A DNA stretch of 64,000 bases from contig JADILM010000006.1 of assembly GCA_016617785.1 (NCBI GenBank), positions 1,426,001 through 1,490,000 on the forward strand. The letters are read 5' to 3'. Source of the stretch: Sporobolomyces roseus (lineage: Eukaryota > Basidiomycota > Microbotryomycetes > Sporidiobolales > Sporidiobolaceae). Each line of letters opens with the position of its first letter. Positions within the stretch are counted from its first letter, which is position 1. The translations under genes were made by a program, and so were the position numbers. Below, one piece after another: positions 15,175 to 29,296 of this stretch. Below the pieces are notes generated by a model that was given only the letters and a program-made list of their open reading frames with translations, had not been told where the DNA came from and searched no databases.

Positions 15175-15675
15175 ATGGACTCCTCATTCGCACGATCAGA
15201 ACTAGAACAAGCTCTAGCCGAGATCCCTTGGGGCTACAAGCAATCCTCAATCCTTCCTCCATCAAAGTACAAATCCAACCGATCAGCAACCGCGGAACTA
15301 GAGCTCTTGTGTGGTAGGACAGTCGAGATTCAATGTTCACAAGATGGTTGGAAAGTGCTTCAGGATCCACAGGGTCAAATACCAGTTCAGTCTCTCTCTT
15401 CTTCTTCTAACTCTTGTATTTCGTAGGAGAACTGATTCACTTTCTCAGAGTTGTGTGTAAAGCAGAGTGAATCAGCTGCTTATGAATGTTGGTGGGAAAC
15501 TCTAGATGAACTCTTGGTTCAGATCTCGCCGGAATTCGAGACGAAGAGGATGGAGAAATTGTTTGAGAAATTGAATCAACTCGCTCAGAGGACCGAGAAT
15601 GACGAGGAGGGAATGGGGGAGGATGTCGAGGAGGAAGAGGCAGATGATGAGAGGGGAGAGTACAAGGAGTCTTAG
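15175..15675 (+). CDS. GSKIP-domain protein, about 144 residues
   Basis: Two exons, 15175-15384 and 15451-15675, join in phase across an intron with an AACTGATTC branch-like site. The similarity is to animal GSKIP (GSK3- and PKA-RII-interacting protein): a strand motif ending QDGWKVLQDP resembles the conserved GLKV segment, and ETLDELLVQISPEFETKRM then LFEKLNQLAQ resembles the C-terminal helices of the domain. The tail is acidic (Glu/Asp-rich). The donor is uncertain: GTTCAG at 15385 with acceptor ending at 15450, or GTCAAA at 15375 with acceptor ending at 15448; both keep the frame. An upstream ATG at 15117 opens an overlapping frame in another register. Function in fungi is not something I can state. 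Confidence 0.6.
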
Positions 15676-16321
15676 GGAGGGGTCATAGTAGGTAAGTTTC
15701 CACGAAAGGAGTAGGTTGTGCGAAACTCGTTTCGAGCTGATCGCTTTGCCTTTCTGGATCTTCATAGTCTTCGACGGTGTACATACTGTACTCAGTAATC
15801 TGTTCAGATTCCCGTATTTACAACGCCTGTCTACCTCTCGCCAAGTCGGCATCAATCGAGTTTTTCTCCAACTTTCTTCAGGTGAGTCCTCGACAGGGTC
15901 TCGATCTCGCCTACTACCCACTGATCGCAACCTTCCTCATGACTCACAGCTAAGCCTTTCTCCCTGTCATCAACATCGCATTCGTCGATGGAGGAGACAG
16001 CCGACCACTCATCAAACGGTTGATCTCACTCGGTATCTGAACGCTTCGACGGAATGACGGAATGACGGTAGAACATGGTCGCCCTTCTGAGTTACAGTAA
16101 CTGCCGGAGGAGAAAGGACAAGGAGGAATGGGACGTATCAAGGTCGTAGACTTGCTCGCGAGAGAAATGACAGAAATCGCTATAACTAGTTACAACACAC
16201 AAACGAAGAGCTAGCGAAGACAAGTCGGAGAGATATATAGAGAGGCAGAGATAAACCTTCTGTACGCAGTGTGCTTAAAAAGCAATCGAAAAGAGAATCG
16301 TCTAGTCGATATAACCCTCCT
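15676..16321. other. Convergent intergenic region
   Basis: About 650 nt between the 3' ends of the GSKIP-domain gene and ELP3. A plus-strand open frame at 15716-16057 has no recognisable features or splice context. I see no supportable gene. Confidence 0.35.
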
Positions 16322-18694
<2,373 letters not shown>

Positions 18695-18860
18695 CGCCTG
18701 CTCAGTGCTGGGTTTTGGAGGGGGGTTCGAGTTGGCTTGAAAGGTGAGAGAGAAGAGAGAAAGTTTCCCTCATCTCTTGACTTGTCTCGTCCCTCTCACA
18801 TCCTCTCAAAGCTATCTCTAGACCTCGCAAACCATTCACGTACTCTTCAGTCACGAGTAC

Positions 18861-19485
18861 ATGTCGTCCTCTACTTCATTCGGTTTATGGATCATCAATA
18901 AAGCAGGAGGACTCATCTATTCTCGTACTTACGCAGGTACATCTCTCTCTCCCCATCCCTTACCTTACCACTCTCCCTGAACCTCACTAACTGACTCACC
19001 TCTCTGAGTGAAATTAGAGGGATTAGCAGCATTGAATTCAAACGACTATTTAATCCTCGCTTCGACTTTCCACTCGATTCATGCCATCGCATCGAGGATT
19101 TCACCTTTAGATGGTCCTTCGAGTGGGATAGAAACCATTGAAGCAGAAACTTTCAAAATGAATTGTTTTCAAACTCCCACAGGTGAGCCAAATCCCCCTC
19201 GTTCTTTTGCTCCCCTTTTCTTCCCTTGTTGCTTTGCTTCCTCCCCTCCCTCCCCCCAGCTTTGTGTATTTCTCGCTATACTGACGCTCTCGATTGGTGT
19301 GATTGTGTTTAGGGATCAAATTTGTACTTTTAACAACACCGAGTCATCCAAATCCATCGATCGTTTTGAAGAGGGTTTACGAATGTTATGCCGATCAATT
19401 AAAAGATCCTTTCTATACTACCGAAATGCCCATTAGGTCTGAAGCTTTCGAAACGAAAATGGCGATCGCTGTGAGGGGGAGCTAG
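18861..19485 (+). CDS. TRS23: TRAPP subunit, sybindin family (Trs23/TRAPPC4)
   Basis: Exons 18861-18936, 19018-19182 and 19313-19485 give 137 residues, the usual size of the compact fungal/animal subunit. The start FGLWIINKAGGLIYSRTYA, the block NDYLILASTFHSIHAIA, the middle ETFKMNCFQTPTGIKFVLL and the C-terminal VYECYADQLKDPFYTTEMPI are the sybindin longin-type fold of Trs23/TRAPPC4. The TRAPP complexes are Rab GEF/tethers in ER-Golgi and Golgi traffic. All introns have GT-AG ends with CTGAC-type branch sites. It shares a short divergent promoter with ELP3. Confidence 0.9.
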
Positions 19486-19986
19486 AGAGGGGGGGGGATA
19501 CAGTAATGAGGCAGAGCGGTTTTTTCAGTTTTGAATTTCAAGAGTTTCTTTCGTTCGGTTGAGTAGTATTCTAAGTAAACTTGTTGTACCCAAATCCATA
19601 GCAGTTCTCTTGTTCTCCTTTCATCTCGGTATTACGCTTCGAGTGTTTAGAACGCGAGCAGATTTCACTCGTAGAAAGCTTTGCTCCTACTTTTTCGAAA
19701 GCGATTGTAATACGAGCTGTAGCTCCCTTGCCCTCCCTCCTTCACTCGTTCCTTCCTTCTCATTCTCGCCGAACCAGATCGTTCATTGTGCTTCTTAAAG
19801 AATGTGCAAAAGCTGATTGAGTTTCGATTTCGGTACAAAGGAGAGAGAGAAAGAGAGAGGGAAATTGCGAAAAAAACAAGCGACGATGGAAACGGTAGAA
19901 CGAGGGGAGAGGAGGGGGAGAGAGGAAGGGAATAGGAACAAAGGCGTAGTAGTAGTAAAGGCGAGGGGTTGAGTGGGTAGTGAAAT
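19486..19986. other. Convergent 3' intergenic region
   Basis: About 500 nt between the stops of the TRS23-like gene and RPT1. It contains a poly-G run (19488-19497) and GA-rich stretches, but I see no gene. Confidence 0.4.
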
Positions 19987-22117
19987 CTATTGATAGTTCG
20001 AGTAACTGGCAGATCATCCAAAACTCCGTCATCAGTATACTTTCTCTTTTGAAACCTCGTAAAAAAGCGAGAGAGAGAGAGAGAGAGCGTACAGAGCAGT
20101 ACTCGAGAATTTACTTCCACTCCTAATGACTTTTTCAACACTCTTCAAGAAATCTTCCTCGTTGGCAACTTTCCTCCTACTCCTGATCGCAAACATTCCC
20201 GCCTCGGTACAAACACTCCTCAATTCGGCACCTGTCGCGTTCGGACAGAGTCGAGCGATCAAATCGAACCGGATTGATCGTTCGACCGACATGGATCGGG
20301 CGTGGATACGAAGGATGTGAGCTCGACCTGCGGCATCGGGAGGTGAGAATTCAACTCGTCGATCAATCCTTCCTGGTCGTAATAATGCGGGATCTAAAGT
20401 ATCCGGTCTTTTTTTTGAATCCATCCCAAACTTGGAAAGTCAGTTCACTCGCTCACACAATTTTTAAGGGAGAGAGAGAGCATTTTATACCGATTAGTAG
20501 CCATTAAAACTTTGATATTACCCCTAGCATCGAACCCATCCAATTGATTAATCAATTCCAACATAGTCCTCTGTACCTCATTATCTCCTCCAGCACCATC
20601 ATCATGTCTCGCACCTCCAATCGCGTCAATCTCATCGAAAAAGATGATACAAGCTTTCTTTGACCTCGCCATCTCGAACAATTCCCTCACCATCCTCGCA
20701 CCTTCTCCAACATATTTCTGTACGAGTTCGGAACCGATCACTCGAATAAAAGTCGCGTCGGTACGGTTCGCTACTGCTCTTGCGCAGAGAGTTTTCCCAG
20801 TTCCTGGAGGTCCATAGAGCATGACTCCTTTAGGTGGATCAATACCTAATTCAACAAACCTCTCAGGCTAAAAACTCGGAACTCGCCTCATCAGCGAGAT
20901 CCAAGTAAGAGAGAGAAGGGAAAGAGAGAGAGAGTGAGAAAAACGTACGGTTAAGAGAGGAGTTTCTACCACTTCTCTCAATTTCTCAATTTGTTCTTTA
21001 CACCCTCCTACATCTTGGTACGTCACGTCGGGTTTCTCTTCAACTTGCATCATCGTAACTGAAGCATCAATCTTTGGTGGTAAAGGAATCATAATCTTAT
21101 AATCTTGACGATCAACTCTAACACCCTCTCCCTCTCAAACTTCATCAGCTCGCCCCTCTCAAAGATCGAGTAAGAAGGTGTATGTACTCACCCAACTCTC
21201 ATACCTTCCTCAATATCGGTAGGAGCGACTCGATCTCCCAACGCTACTACAAATTTCGCAATTTGTTTAACATTGATCACATACTTGTCTTGTTCGTCGG
21301 CATTAGGTTTCTGTCCCGGTGCCAATGATGGAGGTGGACTATCTGGATCGAGTTTGATGATTTTCGTACAACGTGCAACTTGTAATGGGTGTTCTTCTCC
21401 CATTCTTTGTTTGTCGGCTGCTAGATCCCATAAATTGGGAGGAGCTAGACCAGTATCCAATTCCTTGACACCTACGAATATACGAATCGAAGTGCAACGA
21501 GAGAGAGAGAGAGAGAGAGAGAGTCAGTGAGGGAAGAAAGGGGAGCAGGAGAGAGAGAGAGAGAGAAGAGAGGGAGATACTTACCCATTTTCTCATTCAC
21601 TCGTTTTTGAATATCTTTGATCTCGGTATCGATATCTTTTAATCTCTTCGCATAAGGTCCTTGACCCTAAATCAAACACAATTTCCCACCATTCTCTCTC
21701 TCATCAGCTCCTCTCTCTCTCAGTGAAAGGGAAGGGAAGGGAAAGTGGACGGACATAGGTTCGTAAGATTTGAATATCTTCATCATCGAGAGCTATTTCA
21801 CGCGCAAGATAGAGTTCACGATCAATGGGAAAGCTAAGAAGGGAGGGAGAGGGAGAGAGAGACGAACGGTTGATTTTAGCTTCATCTTTCTTTGTAGGAT
21901 CGTTCTTGTCTGTGAATGCCCAATCTGCACTCAGTTCCTGTTCTTAGTCTGAGGGAGTAGAGGAGACTCACAGTTCTCCCAATCGCTGTATGAGGTGAGA
22001 AGGGGATGAGATTGAGATGAGGCGACGTAAGCGAATCAGGTTGGGTTCTCACACTGGCGAAAGGAGGAGGAGGAGAGAGAAGGGAAGGTAAGGAGTGACT
22101 TACGCTTTAGGTGGCAT
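19987..22117 (-). CDS. RPT1: 26S proteasome regulatory ATPase subunit Rpt1
   Basis: Ten exons, 22117-22104, 21985-21972, 21924-21868, 21792-21755, 21666-21585, 21471-21192, 21117-20949, 20867-20491, 20407-20093 and 20005-19987, give 454 residues. It is one of the six AAA+ ATPases that unfold substrates for the 20S core. Hallmarks: [17 protein letters not shown], the OB-region [20 protein letters not shown], Walker A GPPGTGKT near 237-244, Walker B IIFFDEID near 292-299, then [16 protein letters not shown] and [18 protein letters not shown]. The final exon is only 19 nt and ends ...FSSTALYSNYQ, matching the expected Rpt1 end. The first two coding exons are 14 nt each. The long intron before the last exon starts GTACGC followed by a (CT)n run. 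Donors GTTCGT and GTCCGT are used. Confidence 0.95.
20068..20092. repeat. (GA)n/(CT)n run inside an RPT1 intron
   Basis: A dinucleotide run; on the RPT1 coding strand it reads (CT)n immediately after the GTACGC donor at 20092. Similar runs follow donors in other introns here (for example 17341-17360, 16604-16632, 12223-12247, 21499-21522). Confidence 0.85.
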
Positions 22118-22276
22118 GCTTTGGATCTCTGAGTGTGAAGCGGGTTCTGAAAAGTGAGAGGAACAAGAGCAAGTTCTGTCATCGATTGATCTCCTTTCCA
22201 ACTCGCACTTCGCTACTCTTCCTTGATCTCGCTCCTATCGGCTAGTGAGCGAGTTACCCACTCCTCTCTCTCTCTC

Positions 22277-25200
22277 ATGAATTTCCTCTCATCCCTTTCC
22301 TCTGCCGTTCTCTCTGCCTCTTCCGCCGCACTTCAAAACGCGACTTCAACTGGAATACCTGGCATCTCGGGTTACACTTTGGGAGACAGAGTAACATCTT
22401 ACCAAGGGAAATCAATTTGGACTCTTTACTCTGGAATCAAACGAGTCAGTCTTCTCTCACTCTTCTTTCAAATAGTGGGGAGAGAGAGGGGAGCTGATTC
22501 TTTTGTTTTGGCTGGACGAGCAAGTATAGGATGATCACAGTTCAGTTTCAATCTTTCACTTTGAAACACAATCCCAAGGACAAGGGGATAGGAGACAGTT
22601 GTTACCTTTGGCAAAGAATGCGTTGAAAAAGTTGAGATCTACTAGACATCCAAACATTTTGAGATTCTTGGAGGGTTCAGAATCGGAAACTGCGGTTTGG
22701 ATCATTACCGAACCGGTCGAACCACTTTCGGAATTGTTGGACAAGGAAGAGTTGTCGAGTCAAGAAAGTAAAGTTTATGGATTATTGCATTTGGTTACTG
22801 GAATTGGGTTCCTCAATACTAGTGGAACTGTACATGGAGGTGTAAGGAAAGAGACGACTTGGGTAACCAAAGGAGGGGAATGGAAGTTGGGTGGATTCGA
22901 AGTTGCGTCGAAATTGGAAGAACAAGATGCCGTCATGTGGGTAAGTTCCAAACCAGACTTCCTCATGTACGCTTCGCTTCAAAGATGAGCTGATGTTCGA
23001 AGGTTCGGATCAACTTAGAACTTGGGTGGATTGTTACCGGATTCGAGGTATCATGCTTCACCAGAAGTGAGAAAAGGAGGTTGGACTGCACTCAAAGAGT
23101 ACGTCCCAACTCTGCTTCTTAGCTTCTCTCGACTACTCACACTTCACTCACACTCTCTACGGAACCAGATACGATCCATCAGTTTATGATTCCTATCTAC
23201 TCCATCTCCTCATCTTTCAATTATTCAATGGACCCCTCCCAAATTCCTACCTCTCCCCTTCTTCTTCCTCCGAAACTCCCTCACTCCCTCAGACCCGCGG
23301 CTCGATTCCTCCCTCTCTCTTTCAAGCCTGGCGTCGACTCGGCAACCCCAACCCCTCAGCTCGCCTAAAAACGAGTACATTCCTCGAACTCGGCAATTCG
23401 ACGAGCGACGCAGGAGGTTGGTGGACCAATAATCGATTAGTCAAGCTCTCTACTGCTCTAGAAGGATTCTCGCTCGCATCAGAGAATGAGAAAGCTACTC
23501 TCATTCGAACTCTCAAAGCTATTTCTTCTTCTCAAACGACTCCTTCGACTCCTCAAGTAAACGGTACCTCTCCCACTTCTCCTCTACCTACCGGTTTCCT
23601 CCTCTACAAGATCCTCCCCTCCCTTCTCCACACATTCGAATTCTCCTCCTCATCATCATCTTCCCTCCTACCTTTGATCCTCTCCCTCTCGACTCCCCTC
23701 TCACCCATCGAATACTCGACTCGAATCATTCCACCTTTACTGAGAATGTTTCAAGTACCCGATCGAGCAATGAGGATGGCATTGTTGGAGGGATTAGAAG
23801 TGTACGGAGACAAGTTGAGTTCGAAAGAAGTGGTTGAAAAAATTTGGCCACATTTGATCACGGGTTTCGGGGATCTCGTACCAGTCATTCGTGAAGCCAC
23901 AGTCAAATCCATTTTGATTATCGCTCCTAAAGTAAGCTGCTCCTCTCTCTCTCTCTCTCTTTTTTCCCGTTTGGAAAAACTGATCTCGAATTGGAGTGTG
24001 TTTCTTTGAAATTTCTTTAGCTAAACGATCGAATCCTCAACAATGATTTACTACGATACCTCTCTAAAACTCAAACTGATTCAGAACCTGGAATCCGTAC
24101 AAACACTTGTATCCTCTTGTCTCGGTTATCCCCTCATCTCTCCCTCTCGACTCAACGCAAAGTTCTCATCCCTGCTTTCGCTCGTTCCCTTCGAGATCCG
24201 TTCGTACATGCTCGTATAGCGGGATTGATGAGTTTGATGGCTGGATTGGAAGGTTGGGAGAAAGAAGATCTCGCTGGTAAAGTTATACCGTCAGTCGGGA
24301 TTTGTTTGGTCGATAAAGAGAAGAGTGTGAGGGATCAAGGGTTCAAGGCGATTGAAATGTTTGTGAGGAAATGTGAACAACTTACGCAGAATATGGTACG
24401 TTCTCCTCTCTCTCTTTTTCGCTGATGAACGATCAGGAAAGGGAGCTGATTCCTTGAGAGAGGAGTTTTTCTAGCCAGAAACTGCTATTTCACCGGAAAT
24501 GCCTTTGACTCCAGGGAATACCGCGAATGGTACAGCTACAGTACAGAGCACTCAATCGATTGGGTTGGCGACGAATGCAGCGGGAGCGGCGGGAGCACTT
24601 GCTAGTTGGGGGTTAGCGAGCATTTCTAAGAAAGTCAGTTTCCTTTCCCGTTTTCTCTCTCTTTCTCTCTTTACTCTCCAGGCTTCTCGTTCAAACCGAC
24701 TGAGACTCTCTCCTCCTCCCTCTCACGATTTCGTAGTTATCATCAGCGGAACTCGCCGCACCTATCGAACGAAGAGTTTCAACCCCTCATCTGCCCTCCT
24801 CACCCGTTCCTCCAACTCCTCAAGCTTCGACAAGTACACCTTCATTGCAAGTTCCAGGTGGATTCGCTTTCGACGCGAGTATTGGAGGTACTGCAGCGGT
24901 CAAGGAGGATTGGGGAGGAGATTTGATGGATGTTAATGATGATGCTGAAGATTGGGGTTCGTCGACACTCTCACTCTGTATCTCATTTTTCAAGAAGTGA
25001 CTGATAGACGAAGTTGCTTTCGATAAACAGATGAGTTTGAAACGGGTCAACAACCTCAAATTCAGAAAAATAGAATCGATCCTTTGGCTGCTAGATTGTC
25101 GGCTACTAAAGCATCATCGACTTTGGGAGGAGGAGGGAAGAAAGGATCAATGAGATTAGGTGGAGCTAGTAAAAGTTCTGCGCTGAGAGTACCAATGGGT

Positions 25201-25846
25201 CAGTTTCCTCGTTCTCTTTCGATCAACCATGTCGATTGCACCGTGCTGATCGAATTCTTTTGAGCGAACGACAGATATGGACGCTACAGATTCATGGGAC
25301 TTGGATCTCAACGAGTCACCTGCAGCTTCAATAAAGGGAGTCAAGCCCAAACCTGCTCCCTCACTTCCTCTGCAATCTCAACCCACAATACCACGAGTTT
25401 CCGCCCCACCTTCACGATCAACCCCAATCCATTCTCGAACACACTCCACTATCTCCTCGTCCCCCGTCGCGCCTCCTTCTCCAGCTCAATCGATTCCTCC
25501 TCCAGCGATCAAACTCCCTCCTCCCTCGCAACTATCTGAACCTTTACGATCACCACTCCCACCTCTCGCCACTCCGCCACTCGCACCAATTCCTCCGACA
25601 TCATCAACTGTACCTTCCCCTCTTCCCGTTCCGATAGAACCCATCATTCCCATCCCATCTCCTCAACCTCAACCTCAACCTCAATCGAGACCGACAACTC
25701 CGGCACTTCCTGCATCACCAGCTCTTTCGGCCGCTAGCGGTACGAGTGTACCTGTTGCGAGTTTGTCGAAGGAAGACAAGGCGGCTAAACTGGCGGCTGC
25801 GAGGGAGGAGAGGAGGAAGAGAATGGCAGCTGCTAAAGCGAAGTAG
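22277..25846 (+). CDS. SCY1-like pseudokinase (SCYL1/Cex1 type) with HEAT repeats
   Basis: Exons 22277-22444, 22530-22940, 23019-23098, 23169-23931, 24021-24395, 24475-24633, 24737-24956, 25031-25198 and 25275-25846 give 971 residues. SCYL1/Cex1 proteins act in COPI/Golgi traffic and have been linked to tRNA export. The N-terminal kinase fold is recognisable (LPLAKNALKKLRSTRHPNIL, WIITEPVEPL) but the catalytic loop reads VHGGVRKETT and the DFG site GGFEV, so it should be inactive. The middle contains HEAT-like helices (RMFQVPDRAMRMALLEGLEV, VIREATVKSILIIAPK, VRDQGFKAIEMFVRKCEQL). The C-terminus is Pro/Ser-rich with WDLDL and ends RKRMAAAKAK, as in Scyl/Cex1 relatives that bind coats. It is divergent to RPT1 with 159 nt between ATGs. 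Confidence 0.9.
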
Positions 25847-25993
25847 TTTCGAAATAGCAGATTGGCTTAGATAGTGTTGTAAGGCTTATTGAATACGGAC
25901 ACTGAACTCTATCTGTCACTCAGTGAGCACGTAAGGGTGGGAGAGCGACATCTTCGGATTTCGCAAGGACAATCTAGGATAGATAACTTTCAT

Positions 25994-26668
25994 TCAAGAC
26001 CAGATTCTCGAACGGACCCAACTTCCCCAAGAGTTCTCTTTCGTATGAGACTTGCTCTGCTCCTGTGCCAACCTCGCTCTCTGCCAGTCACTTCGCCTTT
26101 GCCCGTCCTCGTTATCCTCGGGTCCTGCCGTCTCAAACTCCTTCCTCGCAACCGGAACGAAAGCAGTTTCGGGCACTCGGATGGCTTTGATCTGCTTTGT
26201 CCAGTCGATAGGCTTGATCATACGTTTTTGACGAGGTCTGTAGATTCGAGCAAGGGGGGGGGACTTAGCTTTCCTCTCGCTTTCAAGGAGAGAGAGGCAA
26301 GCTGACTTGGGCTCCTCTACGCGACGACGCATGTTTGGTACCATCATCAACCCACCACGGTTTCCGCCTTGGTGTACTGAGAACCACAGCTTCGACGTTC
26401 TGTCCTGACCAGGTTTGCGATCACTGCCGTCCTTCTCCCGTTTCTCGTCAACTGCAACATCGGGAAGGAACTCGGGCGATAGTCCTCCATATCCTCCGAT
26501 GCCTCCTGGTCCCGACAGCCCGCCGTAGAGACGATCATCCTCGATAAGTTGTCGTCGGTCTGAAGCTTTGCGCTCACTGCGCAATTCGTCAAGCCTCAGT
26601 TTCCCCCCTCAATGTGATAGGTGAGAGTATAGTTGAACTAACGCGGCAGTCTTGCAATTCTGTGACAT
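25994..26668 (-). CDS. Hypothetical basic protein, 185 residues
   Basis: Three exons, 26668-26643, 26594-26307 and 26237-25994, join in phase. The product has an acidic/basic helix-like start (LDELRSERKASDRRQLIED), a Gly-rich turn (GGLSGPGGIGGYGGLSP), and a Trp-containing basic C-terminal half (KRMIKPIDWTKQIKAIRVPE, then KEFETAGPED). No signal peptide or membrane segment. I do not recognise the family. The intron 26306-26238 has donor GTCAGC and acceptor CTACAG; the first intron's acceptor (CTGAG) is weak. Start of transcription is unsupported beyond the ATG. Confidence 0.45.
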
Positions 26669-27069
26669 ACTCAAGCGTCGAGGTGAGAGGAGAGAGGAGA
26701 GAGGAGAGAGAGAGGGAAGATGCGACGTGACAAAGTGGGCAGAAGTCCGAGGAGAGACACGGACTTTGATTGAACCCCTATCTGATCAGTATCTCGGTGG
26801 TTCTCGTCGGCTGTGAGAAGTGGGTCTCAATGTTCGGTTATAGACATGTTCGCATTTTCCGCTGAGAAGAACTTGGGGACAGGTGAAGAGAGAACGAAGA
26901 GCAGAGCGGTGGACGTAGAGAGTGAGCTCTGCATCGAATCTCGAGTGATCTCGACTAAAACGTGGGAATAGTGTTTGAAATTTTGTCCAAAACAAATCCT
27001 CTATTCCGCATCAATCTATGTACTGTAGCCTGTCTCTACGTCCGAGGCAGCCTCTACTACTCCATCTCT
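26669..27069. other. Intergenic between two hypothetical genes
   Basis: About 400 nt with a tandem GAGAGGA-type repeat near 26690-26713 and no recognisable gene. Confidence 0.35.
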
Positions 27070-27769
27070 TCATCTCCACCAGCCACGCCTCTTCGTTTTG
27101 ACTTCGGTTTCTCCCGTCTCTTCGTTCCCGCCTGGACTGTCCTCATCTCTGAAGACCGACATCTCGAGAGGTCCTTCTCTCATCCGAGCCTCGTGAGCGC
27201 TATCCCTTCGACGTTCCTCGACGTGATCCGGCGTGAGAGGTCTGGCGAGGATTGGAGACGAGGAAGCAACGAGAGGTGAATGCTTTCGACGGGTAACCAA
27301 TGAGGGAAGTTGTTGACTCGAGATGCGCTCTGGATGAGCTGGAACCATCTCCGCTTTCTTCGGAACCTCCCTCGTATGCTGACTCCAGTTGACGAGACTG
27401 TCATGATTGAAAGGCGGCAAGTTTTCAAGTTCTCCTCGGTTCGCTCTGTAGATGAAACGACTCGGATGTCAGCGCTCGCACGCGCTCTTACCTATTGTGT
27501 GAAAGCCTCCGTCTCTCCAGCAAGAGGCGAAGTTCATCGTGAGAAGAGAAAGACGAAGCCAATTTGAGCTTAAAACTTACAGAACTCGCTGCAACGCCGC
27601 AAAAATTTGGGGACTTCGTGGACGGGAAGGCTTTGGATGTCTGTGTTTGTCGAGCGAATGTCAGTCAGCGCACAATACCGGGGAACAGGGCAGAGAAAGA
27701 CGCTCACGGCGAGCTATAAGTGACGCTAGAACCCGAATACTGAGGTCGCTCAACGGCGCATCTTTGCAT
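27070..27769 (-). CDS. Hypothetical basic protein, 172 residues
   Basis: Four exons, 27769-27708, 27640-27581, 27512-27492 and 27445-27070, keep the frame. The sequence begins MQRCAVERPQYSGSS, has a basic middle (HPKPSRPRSPQIFAALQRVL) and a long last exon rich in charged residues with HDSLVNWSQHTREVPKKAEM, ending KTKRRGWWR. No domain is recognised. The third exon is 21 nt and its acceptor (GGAGAG) is weak, so that junction may be wrong, while the last exon stands on a clear CTACAG acceptor. It lies in tandem with the preceding hypothetical gene. Confidence 0.45.
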
Positions 27770-28150
27770 CTTGGTGTCTAATTATGGATGTCACGCAGCG
27801 ATGTTTGCTCGAGACGAGTAAGGCAGAGGCAAAGGTAAGAGAAAGAGAAAGAGAAAGGAGGGAAGCCTTTCGAATGAAGGGTCGGGATTAGATCGGGATT
27901 CCTTGAAAGGGGTTCGTGCGAATCAGACAAGTGATCAAGAAAAGGCTTGATACAGCGAGGGAAACGGCGAGCACAACTAGCGAGAGAGAGGGAGAGAGGA
28001 ATTTCCGCGAGAGCAAGGTATAAAATGGCTACAGATCTAAGGTATAGAGACGATATAGCAATGGAGGGCAAAGGTAACATCCACCGTGAGAGAAGGGGAT
28101 CCACCTAAAGAATGATGAGATAGATACAAGAAAGAGGAAAGAGAGGGTTG
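27770..28150. other. Intergenic
   Basis: About 380 nt between two minus-strand genes; GA-rich runs near 27839-27858 and 27980-27996. I see no gene. Confidence 0.35.
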
Positions 28151-29296
28151 TTAAACAGTTTGAGTTGACGTCCTCCGGGGACGAGCACCTGCGATGACAG
28201 CGTCGCGAGCGTCTAGCGTCGAGCGATGGAAACGTTTACCTTGAGGGGAAGGAGGGGAAGAGGTAAAGATCATATCGAAATCACGGATATCGACTGGAGT
28301 GTTGGGTCGAGATTTTTGTAAGAGACGAGGGGAAGAGATGGTTTGAGTCGCGAAGGTCGTTGAAGAGGAACGAGGGGAGAAGAGTGGATCGTAATGTGTC
28401 GATGCTGAGGAAGAGGTCGATGCGCTAGAGTGGCTACTCCATCGCTCTCGATTGTATTCTGAGATTTCTTCGAGATAGGAATCGATGAGGGAATCAACGT
28501 CCGAAGTGTCGAAGTCTTCGTCCTCCGGAACATCCTGTGATGCGGTACAAGCGGGGCAAAGTCGAGAGGAGTTTGTGAAGGTGAGGTCGTGACATTGGCA
28601 GAGTTGAGCCGTACAATCGAATTCGTCGGAGGAATCGTCAGACCAGTGAGATTGGGGAGAGTCGGGCACTGGATCTGATTCGTCGAAAGAACGGATAGAG
28701 GACGAAGAGGAGCTGGCGAAGGAAGAGGTGGAAGCGAGAGAGGATGAGGAAGTGTAACAGCGATCGTCGTCGAGGGAAGAGTATTCCGGTATCGGTGCGA
28801 GGTGAGAGCATCGTTGGGCTGTCCGTGCTAGATCTCGTCGATCACTTTCGACTACGACGAGGTGATGGGAAGAGAGGGTCAAGACTGGGATGGGTTTCGG
28901 CGATTCGAGAGAAGGAGCCGAATGCATGACATCTGAGAGAAAGTTCTGAAGAATTAGCTTTGTCGAATGACGGTAGGGAAAGAGCAGCTGCTCACAGGTT
29001 TGACGTCTACTTTGCTTGATCAACAAGTAAGGATCGACTTCGACAGCTTCGATCGGAGGTTCCTCAGGATTCTCACTCCGACGTCGACGAAGGAGGAAAG
29101 CTTTTGGCAGTCCTCTCAGGCCTGAGAGGAGCTTGGATCCGTTCTTGTTGGTCGTTGTCGACGGTAGCTGTGCTACTGGTGAGGAGGATTGCTCGGTCTG
29201 CATCGATGGGATCGCACTGGCAGCGAAAGGAATGGAGGAATTGTCGAGGGTGAAAGGAGGTGTGAATGGTTGAAAGGAGAAGATTGACTTGCGCAT
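28151..29296 (-). CDS. Hypothetical Ser-rich protein (360 or 381 residues)
   Basis: A frame of 381 codons from ATG 29296 to stop at 28151. A 63-nt intron at 28995-28933 (donor GTGAGC, acceptor CTCAG) is likely and would leave 360 residues in frame. The protein has a basic segment (KAFLLRRRRSENPEEPP), a DPYLLIKQSRR stretch, long Ser runs, four Cys arranged CTAQLCQCHD and LCPAC that could bind metal, acidic SLIDSYLEEISEYNRERW, and a C-terminal RSTLDARDAVIAGARPRR. I do not recognise it. It is divergent from another large Ser-rich gene starting at 30181, with about 880 nt between. Confidence 0.6.
   Translation of the reverse strand: MRKSIFSFQPFTPPFTLDNSSIPFAASAIPSMQTEQSSSPVAQLPSTTTNKNGSKLLSGLRGLPKAFLLRRRRSENPEEPPIEAVEVDPYLLIKQSRRQTCEQLLFPYRHSTKLILQNFLSDVMHSAPSLESPKPIPVLTLSSHHLVVVESDRRDLARTAQRCSHLAPIPEYSSLDDDRCYTSSSSLASTSSFASSSSSSIRSFDESDPVPDSPQSHWSDDSSDEFDCTAQLCQCHDLTFTNSSRLCPACTASQDVPEDEDFDTSDVDSLIDSYLEEISEYNRERWSSHSSASTSSSASTHYDPLFSPRSSSTTFATQTISSPRLLQKSRPNTPVDIRDFDMIFTSSPPSPQGKRFHRSTLDARDAVIAGARPRRTSTQTV

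Noticed and set aside
19665..20141. Long minus-strand frame that could extend RPT1
   Set aside because: It gives a long low-complexity tail unlike any Rpt1. A 19-nt last exon (20005-19987) yields the expected short ending YSNYQ after FSSTAL.
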